From: Chloroflexota bacterium
Lineage (GTDB): Bacteria > Chloroflexota > Anaerolineae > UBA2200 > JACIWT01
NCBI GenBank assembly: GCA_014360825.1
Contig: JACIWT010000009.1
Span: 1-64,000 of the forward strand
Direction: 5' to 3'
Length of the DNA stretch: 64,000 nt
The position numbers and the translations under genes are program-made. Below are positions 48,346 to 57,350 of the stretch, in pieces. Numbering within the stretch: position 1 is the first letter of the stretch; each line of letters opens with the position of its first letter. The notes below the pieces were generated by a model. That model was not told the DNA's origin. It did not search any database and was given only the letters and a program-made list of their open reading frames with translations.

Positions 48346-50226
48346 TTGTCTGTCCTGGTGGCCAACAATCTAGCGAAATACTTTGGTGGTCAGGATGTTT
48401 TCTCTGGACTCAGTTTCCAGATCAGCCGTGGCGACAGAATCGCCTTGGTTGGCACGAATGGTGTTGGTAAGACGACGCTTCTGCGGATTCTAGCCGGCCT
48501 GGAGATGCCCACAGCGGGTACGGTAAGCGTTGCGAGGGGTGTGCGCATAGGTTATTTGTCCCAGCATCCTGAGACCTCCGATACGCGCACGCTCTGGGAC
48601 GATATGCTCACCGTTTTCGAAGACCTGCGGGCCCAACAGGCGGAATTGCATCGCTTAGAGCAAGACATGGCTGACCCGCAACGCCGTGAGACCGCCATGA
48701 AGCGTTATGCGAGCCTCCTCACGCAGTTTGAATTAGCGGGCGGATATACGTATGAGGAGCGTATCCAACGCGTGCTCATGGGCTTGGGTTTTGGTAGAAA
48801 CGATTGGAACAAACCACTCTCCAATCTCAGTGGCGGGCAACTTACACGAGCTCAACTTGGCAGACTGCTCCTCGCTAACCCAGACCTTCTGCTCCTTGAC
48901 GAGCCCACCAATCACCTCGATTTAGCGGCCACTGAGTGGCTGGAGAACTATTTAGCCCAATGGCCTGCGAGTCTGCTCGTCGTGGCCCACGATCGTTACT
49001 TTTTGGATAAAGTTGCTAACCGCGTGTGGGAGTTGGGCTTTGGGCAACTGGATCAGTATACGGGCAACTACACCGCGTATGTACGCCAGCGGGCGGAGCG
49101 CATCGCACGCAGAGAATCGGAGTATGAAGCGCAGCAAAAGCACATCGCCCGCACTGAAGAGTTTATCCGTCGTTATCAGGCTGGCCAGCGCTCAAGAGAG
49201 GCAAGAGGGCGGCAGAAACGCCTCGAGCAGATGCAGCGCGTGGAACGGCCCCAACGTGCTAAGACCATGGCTCTGCGGTTGGAAACCAGACGACGTGCAG
49301 GCGATAATGTGCTCCGCCTATCTGGATTGGTTGTAGGCTACGACAAGCCGCTTTTCTCCTGTCCCGACTTGTTGCTCTCGCGCGGGGAGCGTGTCGCGCT
49401 ACTAGGTCCAAATGGCTGTGGCAAGACAACGTTCCTGAAAACGATCTTGGGTGAGGTACCTCCATTGAAGGGCAAGGTGACCCTGGGCGCAAACGTCCTT
49501 GTCGGCTATTTTGCTCAGGGACATGAGGATCTACACCCAGAGCGGACTATCCTCAGCGAACTTCTCGAGGTGAAAAATCTGTCCATCGGTGAGGCGCGTC
49601 ATCTGTTGGGCCATTTTCTTTTCTCCGGAGACGAGGTGTTCAAGCCTATTTTTGCTCTCAGTGGAGGGGAGCGCGGTCGTGTGGCTCTGGCCAAACTAGC
49701 GGTACTGGGTGCGAATTTCCTTTTGCTGGACGAACCTACCAATCATTTGGACATTCCTTCTCAGGAGGTATTGGAAGAGGTATTAAAGGGCTTCAGTGGC
49801 ACTATCCTTTTTGTCTCGCATGATCGTTACTTTATCAACGGGATTGCCACGCAGGTATGGCTTATTGAGGATAACCGTTTGACTGCTTATGAAGGGGATT
49901 ATTCCGCTTTTTTAGAGCGCCGGACGGCATCTGTCGAGACTCAAACTGGCGCTACTGAGCGCTGTACGCCGCGCACTCGCGTATCCTCTGCAAAAGGTAT
50001 TGAGAGAAAAGAGATCGTCACCAGACGGAAGCGCATCACAGAGTTAGAGTCCGAGATCCTTGCTCTGGAAGAGAGGTTGAATGCGTTATCGGAGATGTTG
50101 TCGGCAGCCAGCGCAGCCCGGGACGTGGATAGCCTGCGAGAGTTAGGCATGACGTATCAGGCGGTCGAAGCAGAGTTGGCGCGACGATTAGAAGAGTGGA
50201 GCATTGAGGAGACAGGCAGCGACTAA
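48346..50226 (+). CDS. ABC-F family ATPase (ribosome-associated type)
   Basis: This 626-residue protein has two ATPase domains and no membrane segments. Domain 1 has GTNGVGKTT, LSGGQLTRAQLG and LLLDEPTNHLDLAATEWLE. Domain 2 has GPNGCGKTT, LSGGERGRVALAKL and LLLDEPTNHLD. Between them is the basic helical linker of the ABC-F family. The C-terminal 80 residues are a coiled coil (RRKRITELESEILALEERLN), as in Uup/YdiF-type members. ABC-F proteins act on translating ribosomes (established for EttA and resistance members). It starts at a TTG behind GAGGGG and overlaps coaE. Confidence 0.93.
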   Translation: MSVLVANNLAKYFGGQDVFSGLSFQISRGDRIALVGTNGVGKTTLLRILAGLEMPTAGTVSVARGVRIGYLSQHPETSDTRTLWDDMLTVFEDLRAQQAELHRLEQDMADPQRRETAMKRYASLLTQFELAGGYTYEERIQRVLMGLGFGRNDWNKPLSNLSGGQLTRAQLGRLLLANPDLLLLDEPTNHLDLAATEWLENYLAQWPASLLVVAHDRYFLDKVANRVWELGFGQLDQYTGNYTAYVRQRAERIARRESEYEAQQKHIARTEEFIRRYQAGQRSREARGRQKRLEQMQRVERPQRAKTMALRLETRRRAGDNVLRLSGLVVGYDKPLFSCPDLLLSRGERVALLGPNGCGKTTFLKTILGEVPPLKGKVTLGANVLVGYFAQGHEDLHPERTILSELLEVKNLSIGEARHLLGHFLFSGDEVFKPIFALSGGERGRVALAKLAVLGANFLLLDEPTNHLDIPSQEVLEEVLKGFSGTILFVSHDRYFINGIATQVWLIEDNRLTAYEGDYSAFLERRTASVETQTGATERCTPRTRVSSAKGIERKEIVTRRKRITELESEILALEERLNALSEMLSAASAARDVDSLRELGMTYQAVEAELARRLEEWSIEETGSD

Positions 50227-50848
50227 GTGCAAAGGTCCTTATATTATCGGGCTTACCGGTAATATTGCTACAGGAAAAAGCCTGGTTGCGGGAATACTGA
50301 ACGAACTCGGTGCGGAAATCATTGATGCTGACAAACTGGCTCACGAGGTCGTGCAGCCTGGCACGGAGGTTTATAGACAGGTCGTTTCCATTTTTGGCAA
50401 ATGTGTCATCCGGTCTGATGGCGAAATTGACAGGGTGAAACTGGGGCAGATCGTCTTTGCGGACCCGGAGGCCATGCGTCGGCTGGAAAAGGTCATCCAC
50501 CCCGCAGTCATCGCTCGGGTGCAGGAGATCTTGGCTACTACAAAGGCAACGGTAGTGGTCATTGAAGCCATCAAGTTACTCGAAACCGGGATGGACAGCA
50601 TCTGCGACGCCATCTGGGTCGTCACTAGCCCGCGGGAAGTGCAAGTGCAGCGCTTAATGGAAGAGCGAGGTCTGACACAGCAGGAAGCCAAGTTGCGCAT
50701 TGATGCACAACCATCCCAGGAAGAGAAGATCCTCCGTGCCGATGTAGTCATTGACAATGGAGGCACTATCGCTGCGACCCGTGACCAGGTATCGCGGTTG
50801 TGGGCTCAAATTCCGGTTTTCGAGCGCACGAGGGAGCGAAGGAGGTAA
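50204..50848 (+). CDS. coaE: Dephospho-CoA kinase
   Basis: This 214-residue kinase performs the last step of coenzyme A synthesis. The P-loop IIGLTGNIATGKSLVAGILN (about residues 14-33), IIDADKLAHEVVQPG and VVVIEAIKLLETGM are typical CoaE segments. It starts at a TTG at 50204 that overlaps the ABC-F stop by 23 bases. No later ATG gives a complete P-loop, so I kept the TTG. The exact start is uncertain by a few codons. Confidence 0.92.
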   Translation: MRRQAATKCKGPYIIGLTGNIATGKSLVAGILNELGAEIIDADKLAHEVVQPGTEVYRQVVSIFGKCVIRSDGEIDRVKLGQIVFADPEAMRRLEKVIHPAVIARVQEILATTKATVVVIEAIKLLETGMDSICDAIWVVTSPREVQVQRLMEERGLTQQEAKLRIDAQPSQEEKILRADVVIDNGGTIAATRDQVSRLWAQIPVFERTRERRR

Positions 50849-50849
50849 T

Positions 50850-51041
50850 ATGGCACGTTGGCGTGAGTTCTGGGAAAAGTATCCCATCCTCTCGATGTGG
50901 GCTATTCTCGCTGTGGGTATGGTGCTCATCTTCCTATGGGCATCGCGGGATGTGGAGTTGACCGCTACGCAGCGCCTATTCCTCGCTTTGAGTTGCGTAG
51001 GCTTGGCTGGAATTTGCTCATGGATTATTTCGTGGGAGTAG
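50850..51041 (+). CDS. Small membrane protein
   Basis: This 63-residue protein has two hydrophobic segments (ILSMWAILAVGMVLIFLWA and RLFLALSCVGLAGICSWII) separated by a short polar turn. GGAGG is four bases upstream of the ATG and the start follows the coaE stop directly. The next gene begins three bases after its stop, so it lies inside an operon. No family recognised. Confidence 0.75.
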   Translation: MARWREFWEKYPILSMWAILAVGMVLIFLWASRDVELTATQRLFLALSCVGLAGICSWIISWE

Positions 51042-51044
51042 GGA

Positions 51045-51776
51045 ATGGGTGATATCCGGGGCATCATCTTTGATCTAGGCGGCACTCTGATGTACCTCGA
51101 TAGCACCTGGGATGTCATCACGTCCTCCAATGCCGCCAGCCTGGAAGCCTATCTGAGGTCGCTGGGTTACTCTATCAACGAGCGGTTTATTGAGGCATTC
51201 CTGCGCCGTAAGCGCGACTACTTTGATCGGGCGCGTGCCGAAGGCGTCGAGTATCTCACTTCCCGCGCCCTGGACGAGACCTTGGCCGAATTCGATATCA
51301 CCTTGGATGAGTTCACGAAAAGACGGGCGGTTGAGGCCTGGTTTGAGCCCGAAAAAGCAGCCTGGAAACCTTTCCCCGAGTCTCTTCCCACTCTGCGCGC
51401 ACTCCACTCTATGGGCTACCGCCTAGGGCTCATCTCCAATGCCACAGATGACGTGTTCATCGAGGAATTGGTGGACCGCTTTGGATTTCGCCCATACTTG
51501 GCCCCTGTCCTGAACTCGGCGGCGGTGGGCATCCGCAAGCCGCGACGCGAGATTTTCGAAATGGTCCTCAAGCCTTGGGGGATGTCCTCTCACCAGGTTG
51601 TCATGGTGGGCGATGATCTGGAAATGGACGTCCAGGGAGCGAAGAATGTTGGGATGCGCAGCATTCTCGTCACGTGGTGTGAGGCTCCGCGTAACGAGCA
51701 GTTCCGCTCAGTTATTGTACCAGATATCGCAATCGGCTCGTTGGCAGAATTGCCGGAATTGATTGTCCAACTCTGA
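51045..51776 (+). CDS. HAD-superfamily hydrolase
   Basis: This 243-residue protein has a HAD Rossmann core with a helical cap. Motif I is GIIFDLGGTLMYLD, where the nucleophile Asp is present but the second Asp (general acid) is Gly; this variant occurs in some HAD-IA proteins and may change activity. Motif II is LGLISNATDD, the Lys is in GIRKPRREIFEM, and motif IV is VMVGDDLEMDVQGAKNVGM. The substrate is unknown. It is in line with the coaE operon. Confidence 0.88.
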   Translation: MGDIRGIIFDLGGTLMYLDSTWDVITSSNAASLEAYLRSLGYSINERFIEAFLRRKRDYFDRARAEGVEYLTSRALDETLAEFDITLDEFTKRRAVEAWFEPEKAAWKPFPESLPTLRALHSMGYRLGLISNATDDVFIEELVDRFGFRPYLAPVLNSAAVGIRKPRREIFEMVLKPWGMSSHQVVMVGDDLEMDVQGAKNVGMRSILVTWCEAPRNEQFRSVIVPDIAIGSLAELPELIVQL

Positions 51777-51849
51777 TCGCTTGCTAACCCAATGACTTGC
51801 GCTACGGTTGATGTTGGTCTGGACTGGCTGTCATAAGGAGTTCCGCTAA

Positions 51850-53358
51850 ATGACTCCAAACGAATCACTGAAAATCCTGTTCCTCTCCGCCGAAGTCGTC
51901 CCCTTTGTTAAGACAGGTGGTCTTGCAGACGTCGCGGGATCGCTTCCAAAGGCTATTAAGGCATTGGGCCATGACATCCGCCTTTGTATGCCCCGCTATG
52001 GGCGTATAAATAGACAGAAGTTCGGGCTGCGGGAGGTTCTCAAAACGTTCCCCGTGCCCATGGATGACCGGACCGAGCCGGCTGCTGTCTGGCAAACCAG
52101 TCTGGATGGCGGTGTGCCCGTGTATATGATTGAAAATGCCAAGTATTACGATCGTGATGGCATCTATATGTATCCTGACGACGCCGAAAGGTTCATCTTT
52201 TGGTGCCGTGCCAGCCTGGAGATGCTCAAACAACTACCCTGGCAACCGGATATCATTCACTGCAACGATTGGCACACGGCTATCATTCCGAACTGGATGA
52301 GGACCATTTATAAAACTGACCCGTTCTTTGCCAATACGGCTACGGTATATACCATCCACAATCTAGCCTATCAAGGTATCTTTGGGTATCGCGTCCTGGA
52401 AATCGCTGGGATTGCAGAATACGGCTTTATGTATCACCCTGAAATGATGGATCTGGCAGAAGTGGTGGATCTAATGGCGCGGGGCATTTTCTTCTCGGAT
52501 GTGATTAGTACAGTGAGTGAGACCTATGCTCAGGAAATACTAACACCTGAATATGGCGAACGACTGGATCCTCTTCTGCGAGATCGCCGGGATCACCTAT
52601 ATGGCATCTTGAATGGCATAGACTACGAGGTCATGGATCCAGCCACAGATCCATACATCGCTGTCAATTTCGATGTGAAGACTTTAGAGAAACGTGCTCA
52701 GAACAAAGCCGCGCTTCAGAAAGAGGCCAACTTAACAGCGAACCCGGATGTGCCGCTCATCGGCATTATTTCACGGCTCACGGACCAAAAGGGTTTCGAT
52801 ATTCTGAGCGATGTCATTGACCATATTCTGGATATGGATGTGCAGTTTGTCCTTTTAGGTACGGGTGACCAGCACTATCACGAAGTGTTTACCAAAGTAG
52901 CCCGCTCCTATGCTGGCAAAGCGGCTGTCTTTCTTACCTTTAACGCTGAATTGGCACAGAAAATCTATGCCGGGACGGATATGTTTCTTATGCCCTCGCG
53001 CCTGGAACCCTGCGGTCTGGGGCAGATGGTCGCCATGCACTATGGTAGCGTGCCCATCGTGCACAAGACCGGCGGCTTGGCTGACACAGTGCAAGATTTC
53101 GAGCCTCGCACAGGCCAAGGGAATGGCTTTGTCTTCGAGCGCTACGATCGTTGGGCGCTTTTTGCCGCTATCGTTCGAGCAGTCGAGAATTACAAATACC
53201 CGGAGTCGTGGCGCAGACTCCAAATCCGGGGCATGACTGCCGATTTCTCCTGGAACGCTTCTGCGAAGAAGTATGTGGAACTATATCACCGGGCCTTGGC
53301 TGCTCACATGCGAGAGAGCAAGCCTGGGCTGGAAGAATATAACGTTATTAAACACTGA
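51850..53358 (+). CDS. glgA: Glycogen/starch synthase (GT5)
   Basis: This 502-residue enzyme extends alpha-1,4-glucan chains with ADP-glucose. The donor-binding N-terminal loop KTGGLADVAGSLPKAIKALG (K-x-G-G-L) is near residue 18. The C-terminal domain has GIISRLTDQKGFDILSDVID and FLMPSRLEPCGLGQMVAMHYG, with the KTGGLADTVQDF loop. AAGGAG precedes the ATG. With malQ 8 kb away, it indicates an alpha-glucan storage or recycling route. No glgB, glgC or glgP is in the window. Confidence 0.95.
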   Translation: MTPNESLKILFLSAEVVPFVKTGGLADVAGSLPKAIKALGHDIRLCMPRYGRINRQKFGLREVLKTFPVPMDDRTEPAAVWQTSLDGGVPVYMIENAKYYDRDGIYMYPDDAERFIFWCRASLEMLKQLPWQPDIIHCNDWHTAIIPNWMRTIYKTDPFFANTATVYTIHNLAYQGIFGYRVLEIAGIAEYGFMYHPEMMDLAEVVDLMARGIFFSDVISTVSETYAQEILTPEYGERLDPLLRDRRDHLYGILNGIDYEVMDPATDPYIAVNFDVKTLEKRAQNKAALQKEANLTANPDVPLIGIISRLTDQKGFDILSDVIDHILDMDVQFVLLGTGDQHYHEVFTKVARSYAGKAAVFLTFNAELAQKIYAGTDMFLMPSRLEPCGLGQMVAMHYGSVPIVHKTGGLADTVQDFEPRTGQGNGFVFERYDRWALFAAIVRAVENYKYPESWRRLQIRGMTADFSWNASAKKYVELYHRALAAHMRESKPGLEEYNVIKH

Positions 53359-53392
53359 GTGAACACATATAAGCCTTTATGGAGATTGAGAA

Positions 53393-54232
53393 GTGAGTGG
53401 AGGACGCAGAAAGTCCGACCGGGAGATAGCAATAGAGCGGAAGTGGCGTGATATTCTGCTTGAGAGGCCAGATGCCAAAGATTTTCAGCGTGCCTACGAT
53501 GAACTGCATGCCTTGTTTCTGGAGGAGCAGGGCGGTGTGGGGGAGATTTATGGTGAGGTCAACCCTCGCAAGCAGGACGCTGGTCGCCAGGCTGTGCTAC
53601 GCCTGGTCGGCCAGGGCCATCGAGTTTTAGAGTTAGGCTGTGGGGATGGTATGACGTCCTACCTGTTGGCCAAGGCAGGCAATTCGGTAGTCTCGATTGA
53701 CATTTCTCAGATTGCATTAGAGCATGCCCGTGCTCGGGTCACCCCAAACTCGACCCTCGACCTTCGCTACGAATATGGCGATGCCCGGAAATTGGATTTC
53801 TCCGACGCCAGTTTCGACTTTGTGATCAGCGAACATCTTATAGAGCACCTTCCACCACAAGATATAGTTCAGCACTTTCGGGAAGTGTGGCGTGTACTAA
53901 TGCCGGGAGGGTGTTACCTGGCCCTAACACCTTCACGTCTGGCTGGCGGGCGGCAGTCGGTAGGGTTTCATCTGCGGGTGTACGTGTTAGAAGAGTTGTG
54001 CCATCTCTTAGAGGGTGTAGGCTTTGAAGTGACATGGGTAGAGCCGAAGTTTTTGCCCAAGTACGGGTTCATGTTTCAGGTGCGCCGACCATTTCTGGTG
54101 GGGGTTTTCTTATATGATCGGGTGATGGAAGCGCTGCGTTTGTGGACCTGGCCCAGTGCGATCAAGTGGCGGATGATGCCGACACTGATGGTAAGCGCAC
54201 GGAAAGTTGAGGAAAGCAACTCATTGCATTGA
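53393..54232 (+). CDS. Class I SAM-dependent methyltransferase
   Basis: This 279-residue protein has the SAM-binding fold: VLELGCGDGMTSYLLAKAG (motif I), VVSIDISQIALEHARARV (motif II) and FDFVISEHLIEHLPPQDIVQ (motif IV). The acceptor is unknown. The N-terminal 55 residues form an extra helical segment (FQRAYDELHALFLEEQGGVG). It starts with GTG. It lies between glgA and the amidase gene, so a role in glycan or envelope modification is possible from position only. Confidence 0.87.
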   Translation: MSGGRRKSDREIAIERKWRDILLERPDAKDFQRAYDELHALFLEEQGGVGEIYGEVNPRKQDAGRQAVLRLVGQGHRVLELGCGDGMTSYLLAKAGNSVVSIDISQIALEHARARVTPNSTLDLRYEYGDARKLDFSDASFDFVISEHLIEHLPPQDIVQHFREVWRVLMPGGCYLALTPSRLAGGRQSVGFHLRVYVLEELCHLLEGVGFEVTWVEPKFLPKYGFMFQVRRPFLVGVFLYDRVMEALRLWTWPSAIKWRMMPTLMVSARKVEESNSLH

Positions 54233-54308
54233 GAAGCCAGTGAGTGAGAAGCCCCCTCGAGACGAAACGTGTGGCAGGGAAAATTGTGCAGGAAGGAGAA
54301 GACGAAAG

Positions 54309-56042
54309 ATGAACAAGTTCGGCATTCACTTACCCAACGGTGGCCAGTATCCCGCCTTCAATCAGATGCTTTCCATGGGTGGCGACAACTACACGCTCTT
54401 GGATGACCCCGGTTGGGTGGACGCCATCAAGCGCATCAAAGAAACCCGACCCAACGCTGTGATATTGGTGCGCTATTATCATCCTGCCTGGTGGACAGTG
54501 CCAGCGGACGAATGGGCGACAATGTGCGCGGCGAAATATGACCAGCACAGAGTTTTCACTCGGCACTGCACTTGGGCTAACGAGCAGAATATCGAGCGGG
54601 AAGCAGGCATAAACGAAAACGACAGCGCCTCCTTCCGTGCCTGGTATCAGCGCATCAACGAGTGGAATCTGGCCTTTATTCGGAACTTTCGCCAACTTCG
54701 GCCTGACGCCATTCTCCATTACCCGGCTTTCGCCTGCGGAAACCAAGACGATTACGACGACAAACGCTGGGGATGGATAGGATTGGAGATATGCCGTCCT
54801 TCGATTGAGGCCAGCGATGTACTGGACTACCATCCCTACTGGCGGGGCGGGGGTTTTGGTTTGTGGGATGACAATGAGATGTGGTATGCCTTTCGCTTTA
54901 CCCTTGGCCATGCCCTGTTCCCCGACAAGCCGATCTATATTTCAGAAACAGGCAATTTCTCGCCCCGAGACTATAACTTCGCGGAACAAATGACCCATTT
55001 CTTCAACAGGCTCTATGAATATCCCTACGTCATTGGGGCAACGCCTTTTATCTGGGCCGACCCTACTGGCCAGCACAAAGTCAACGATTGGCAACAAAAC
55101 CCCAATTTGGGGGAGGTGGTACGCAAAATCAAAGATGCTCCCAAGCCCGATGTGCCTTTCCCCCAACCACCATTTAAAGAGGGCGAAGTATTAGTGATGG
55201 ACAGGCCCTCCATGCACTATCAGGATCGCCGAGGGTACCCACTGTTAAAAGTGGTATTACATGACACGTACTCCCCGGTGAACACCACGCCTGAGGACAC
55301 GCTGAACTATTTGGTGAAAAACAGTGAGGAAGTCTCAACCCACGAGTATATCATGCCTCCCAAAGCGGGCGTGGTGAGGGTAGTGCGTATGGTGGACCCC
55401 AGCCTGGCTTCTAATGCAGTGGGCTGGTCCGTGATACCGGGTTACAATAGCCAACCTTCTCCTGGAGCCAAGCCCACGCCTAATGCCAATTGGTGTACTT
55501 TCAATATCGAAATGTTCAAATCTCAGGCAGATAGCGGTCCGTTCCCCGAAGCACAATACAAGGCCATGCTTGATCGCATCGTGAAAATATGTCGAGATTA
55601 CAAATTGGGTGCCAAAGATGTGCTCCTACATCGCGAGATTGATACACGGGGCAAAATAGATCCGCGAGGGATACTTGCGGAGAAGGTGCGAGCGGATGTT
55701 GCTGCGCTTCTGGGCGAGCCAGTGGGTGGCTACACCAGCCATTACGTGCTCATGGCCCAGAACATCCCCGTTTCTTGGCGGCGGGCGCTGGAAAAATATT
55801 TCGATACTTTCAAATGCACGAACGGCCAGAGTCATGATGATGCAATGGCCTATCGGGGTAAGACCCATTACATCACATTTGTTGGTGCGCCCGATTGTGA
55901 GTACGGCGTCCCGCAGGAGGTGGAGGATTATATCAAAGAGCGGGCTCCCGATGTCCAGACCAACCGTATGATGGCCCGCACGGCGGAGGAATTGGCGGCT
56001 ATCGCCAACGACCGGGCAGAACGTGGCAACCCTTACGCCTGA
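54309..56042 (+). CDS. Glycosidase-like domain fused to a zinc amidase (PGRP/amidase_2) domain
   Basis: This 577-residue protein has residues 1-285 resembling a TIM-barrel glycoside-hydrolase-like module, opening KFGIHLPNGGQYPAFNQMLS and containing FTRHCTWANEQNIEREAGIN and IYISETGNFSPRDYNF with candidate acidic residues. Residues 300-475 are an N-acetylmuramoyl-L-alanine amidase_2 domain: LLKVVLHDTYSPVNTTPEDT (zinc His), VLLHREIDTRGKIDPRG (His and Asp ligands) and the WCTFNIEMFK strand. An uncharacterised C-terminal part of about 100 residues follows. No signal peptide is seen. It may cut cell-wall material or act like a lysin. GGAAGGAGAAGACGAAAG precedes the ATG. Confidence 0.82.
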   Translation: MNKFGIHLPNGGQYPAFNQMLSMGGDNYTLLDDPGWVDAIKRIKETRPNAVILVRYYHPAWWTVPADEWATMCAAKYDQHRVFTRHCTWANEQNIEREAGINENDSASFRAWYQRINEWNLAFIRNFRQLRPDAILHYPAFACGNQDDYDDKRWGWIGLEICRPSIEASDVLDYHPYWRGGGFGLWDDNEMWYAFRFTLGHALFPDKPIYISETGNFSPRDYNFAEQMTHFFNRLYEYPYVIGATPFIWADPTGQHKVNDWQQNPNLGEVVRKIKDAPKPDVPFPQPPFKEGEVLVMDRPSMHYQDRRGYPLLKVVLHDTYSPVNTTPEDTLNYLVKNSEEVSTHEYIMPPKAGVVRVVRMVDPSLASNAVGWSVIPGYNSQPSPGAKPTPNANWCTFNIEMFKSQADSGPFPEAQYKAMLDRIVKICRDYKLGAKDVLLHREIDTRGKIDPRGILAEKVRADVAALLGEPVGGYTSHYVLMAQNIPVSWRRALEKYFDTFKCTNGQSHDDAMAYRGKTHYITFVGAPDCEYGVPQEVEDYIKERAPDVQTNRMMARTAEELAAIANDRAERGNPYA

Positions 56043-56044
56043 AC

Positions 56045-56488
56045 TTATCGCTCAATGATGATGGTGACTGGCCCGTCGTTGTGGATTTCCACAAGCATGT
56101 GAGCCTGGAAGATCCCTGTTGCTACCTGGATGCCAGCGGCTTGCAGGAACTTCACAAACTCTTTGATCAAAGGATCGGCGACCTCTGGTGGAGCGGCCTG
56201 GCTGAAACTGGGGCGGCGACCCTTACGCGCGTCTCCATAAAGGGTGAATTGTGAGACCACGAGTGCCGCGCCGCCGATGTCTTGAAGTGAGCGATCGAAG
56301 TGACTTTTGCCCTGAGGGTCCGGGAAGATGCGCAGGTTGGCGATCTTATTGGCCATCCATAGGGCTGTGGCCGTATCATCCCCTGCTGCAATGCCGAGCA
56401 AGACGACGACGCCTCGACCGATAGCCCCAACAACGCGCCCATCCACTGTAACCTGGGCCTGGGTTACTCGCTGGACGACTGCCCGCAT
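56045..56488 (-). CDS. dtd: D-aminoacyl-tRNA deacylase
   Basis: This 147-residue dimeric enzyme removes D-amino acids from tRNA. The opening [21 protein letters not shown], the central [20 protein letters not shown] (catalytic region) and the C-terminal [15 protein letters not shown] are diagnostic. The gly-cis-Pro is in NDGPVT. I chose the ATG at 56488 over the in-frame GTG two codons upstream, since AAAGAGG is spaced better for it. It converges on the amidase gene with a 2-base gap. Confidence 0.95.
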   Translation of the reverse strand: MRAVVQRVTQAQVTVDGRVVGAIGRGVVVLLGIAAGDDTATALWMANKIANLRIFPDPQGKSHFDRSLQDIGGAALVVSQFTLYGDARKGRRPSFSQAAPPEVADPLIKEFVKFLQAAGIQVATGIFQAHMLVEIHNDGPVTIIIER

Positions 56489-56506
56489 GCGCACCTCTTT
56501 GTCAGT

Positions 56507-56534
56507 TTGCTAATCGCGTTCAAAACATTATAAT
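56507..56534 (+). promoter_or_regulatory. Probable promoter of the small gene at 56579
   Basis: TTGCTA (56507-56512), 16-base spacer, TATAAT (56529-56534). It partly overlaps the divergent dtd upstream region. Confidence 0.5.
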
Positions 56535-56578
56535 GGTATCGCGGTGGTGAAGTGCGAACCCGAGGTTGGGAGACGGCG

Positions 56579-56878
56579 GTGTTCAAACTACTGTTAACCT
56601 GGGATGTGAAACCCGGACAGGAACAAGAATACATTAAATTCCTGACGCAAGAACTAGCACCTAAAGTCATTGCACTGGGTCTGCAACTCACTGATGCCTG
56701 GTATAACATGTACGGTGATGGTCCGCAAGTAATGGCTGGTGGCATTACCGAAGATCTGGCCGCTATGCAGGAAATCCTCTCCAATCCGGAATGGGAAGAA
56801 CTGGAAGCCAAACTTCTAACATTTGTGGACAATTACCGGCGCCGCGTGGTAGAAACTACCGGTGGTTTTCAGCTCTAA
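56579..56878 (+). CDS. Small alpha/beta-barrel-like protein of unknown function
   Basis: This 99-residue protein, MFKLLLTWDVKPGQEQEYIK with EELEAKLLTFVDNYRRRVVE at the end, has the beta-alpha-beta pattern of dimeric ferredoxin-like barrels (NIPSNAP/ABM-like). The start is ambiguous: a GTG at 56579 gives a clean fold start, while an in-frame codon at 56552 would add nine residues. It is followed by a strong terminator. No partner gene. Confidence 0.7.
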   Translation: MFKLLLTWDVKPGQEQEYIKFLTQELAPKVIALGLQLTDAWYNMYGDGPQVMAGGITEDLAAMQEILSNPEWEELEAKLLTFVDNYRRRVVETTGGFQL

Positions 56879-56913
56879 CTAAAAGTACACTCCTCTCCTT
56901 AGTTTCGTGCAGG

Positions 56914-56951
56914 GAGAAGGGGGCAGCCTGCTACTCTGCTGCCCCCTTCTC
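56914..56951. terminator. Terminator shared by the convergent small gene and fmdB
   Basis: A perfect 14-bp stem (GAGAAGGGGGCAGC, 56914-56927, with 56938-56951) and 10-nt loop. It lies 35 bases after the small gene's stop and overlaps the 3' end of the fmdB-type gene. T's follow on the plus strand a few bases later. Confidence 0.6.
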
Positions 56952-57221
56952 GGGTTTAGTTGTTTCGCTTTCCGCAGGTGAATCCCCCTTTTCGCTGTCT
57001 GAGACCCCTTTGGGTTCGTGTCGGGTCGAGGAAAGTGAGGGGCTTTGGCGGTAGTCTGTGGTGTAAAACCCTGAACCTTTGAAAATGATGCCCACCGGCT
57101 GAATGAGACGATGTACTGGTCCGGCGCATTCTGGGCATGTTTTTAAGGGCTCCTCTTTTATACTTTGCCATCGTTCAAACCGGATACCGCAAGTCTCACA
57201 TTGATACTCGTAAATCGGCAT
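56931..57221 (-). CDS. FmdB-family zinc-ribbon protein with acidic tail
   Basis: This 96-residue protein, MPIYEYQCETCGIRFERWQS then TCPECAGPVHRLIQPVGIIF, is the FmdB zinc ribbon. The end of the domain is KGSGFYTTDYR, the standard FmdB close. A 40-residue charged tail follows. It is a second, independent FmdB-type gene, paralogous to that at 8221 but without the Cys-rich tail. Its promoter has two overlapping dyads, suggesting tight control. Confidence 0.92.
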   Translation of the reverse strand: MPIYEYQCETCGIRFERWQSIKEEPLKTCPECAGPVHRLIQPVGIIFKGSGFYTTDYRQSPSLSSTRHEPKGVSDSEKGDSPAESETTKPEKGAAE

Positions 57222-57260
57222 CGCACATCACCTCACATTGCACATCAGATTGGACATAAG

Positions 57261-57291
57261 AAGTGACATTCGCAGTGAGCGGATGTCACTT
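57261..57291. promoter_or_regulatory. Inverted repeat at the fmdB transcription start
   Basis: AAGTGACAT (57261-57269) and ATGTCACTT (57283-57291) form a perfect 9-bp inverted repeat with a 13-base spacer, starting at the expected +1 of the minus-strand promoter. It could be an operator or a 5' hairpin in the mRNA. Confidence 0.55.
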
Positions 57292-57298
57292 CGCAAAA

Positions 57299-57327
57299 AT
57301 TTTAACACAATTCGTGTTAGTTGGCAA
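57299..57327 (-). promoter_or_regulatory. fmdB promoter with internal dyad
   Basis: Minus strand: TTGCCA (57322-57327), 17-base spacer, TAAAAT (57299-57304). The spacer contains a second dyad, AACAC-AATTC-GTGTT (57304-57318). Confidence 0.7.
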
Positions 57328-57350
57328 GTGAACTTGTTATGCGCGGTACG

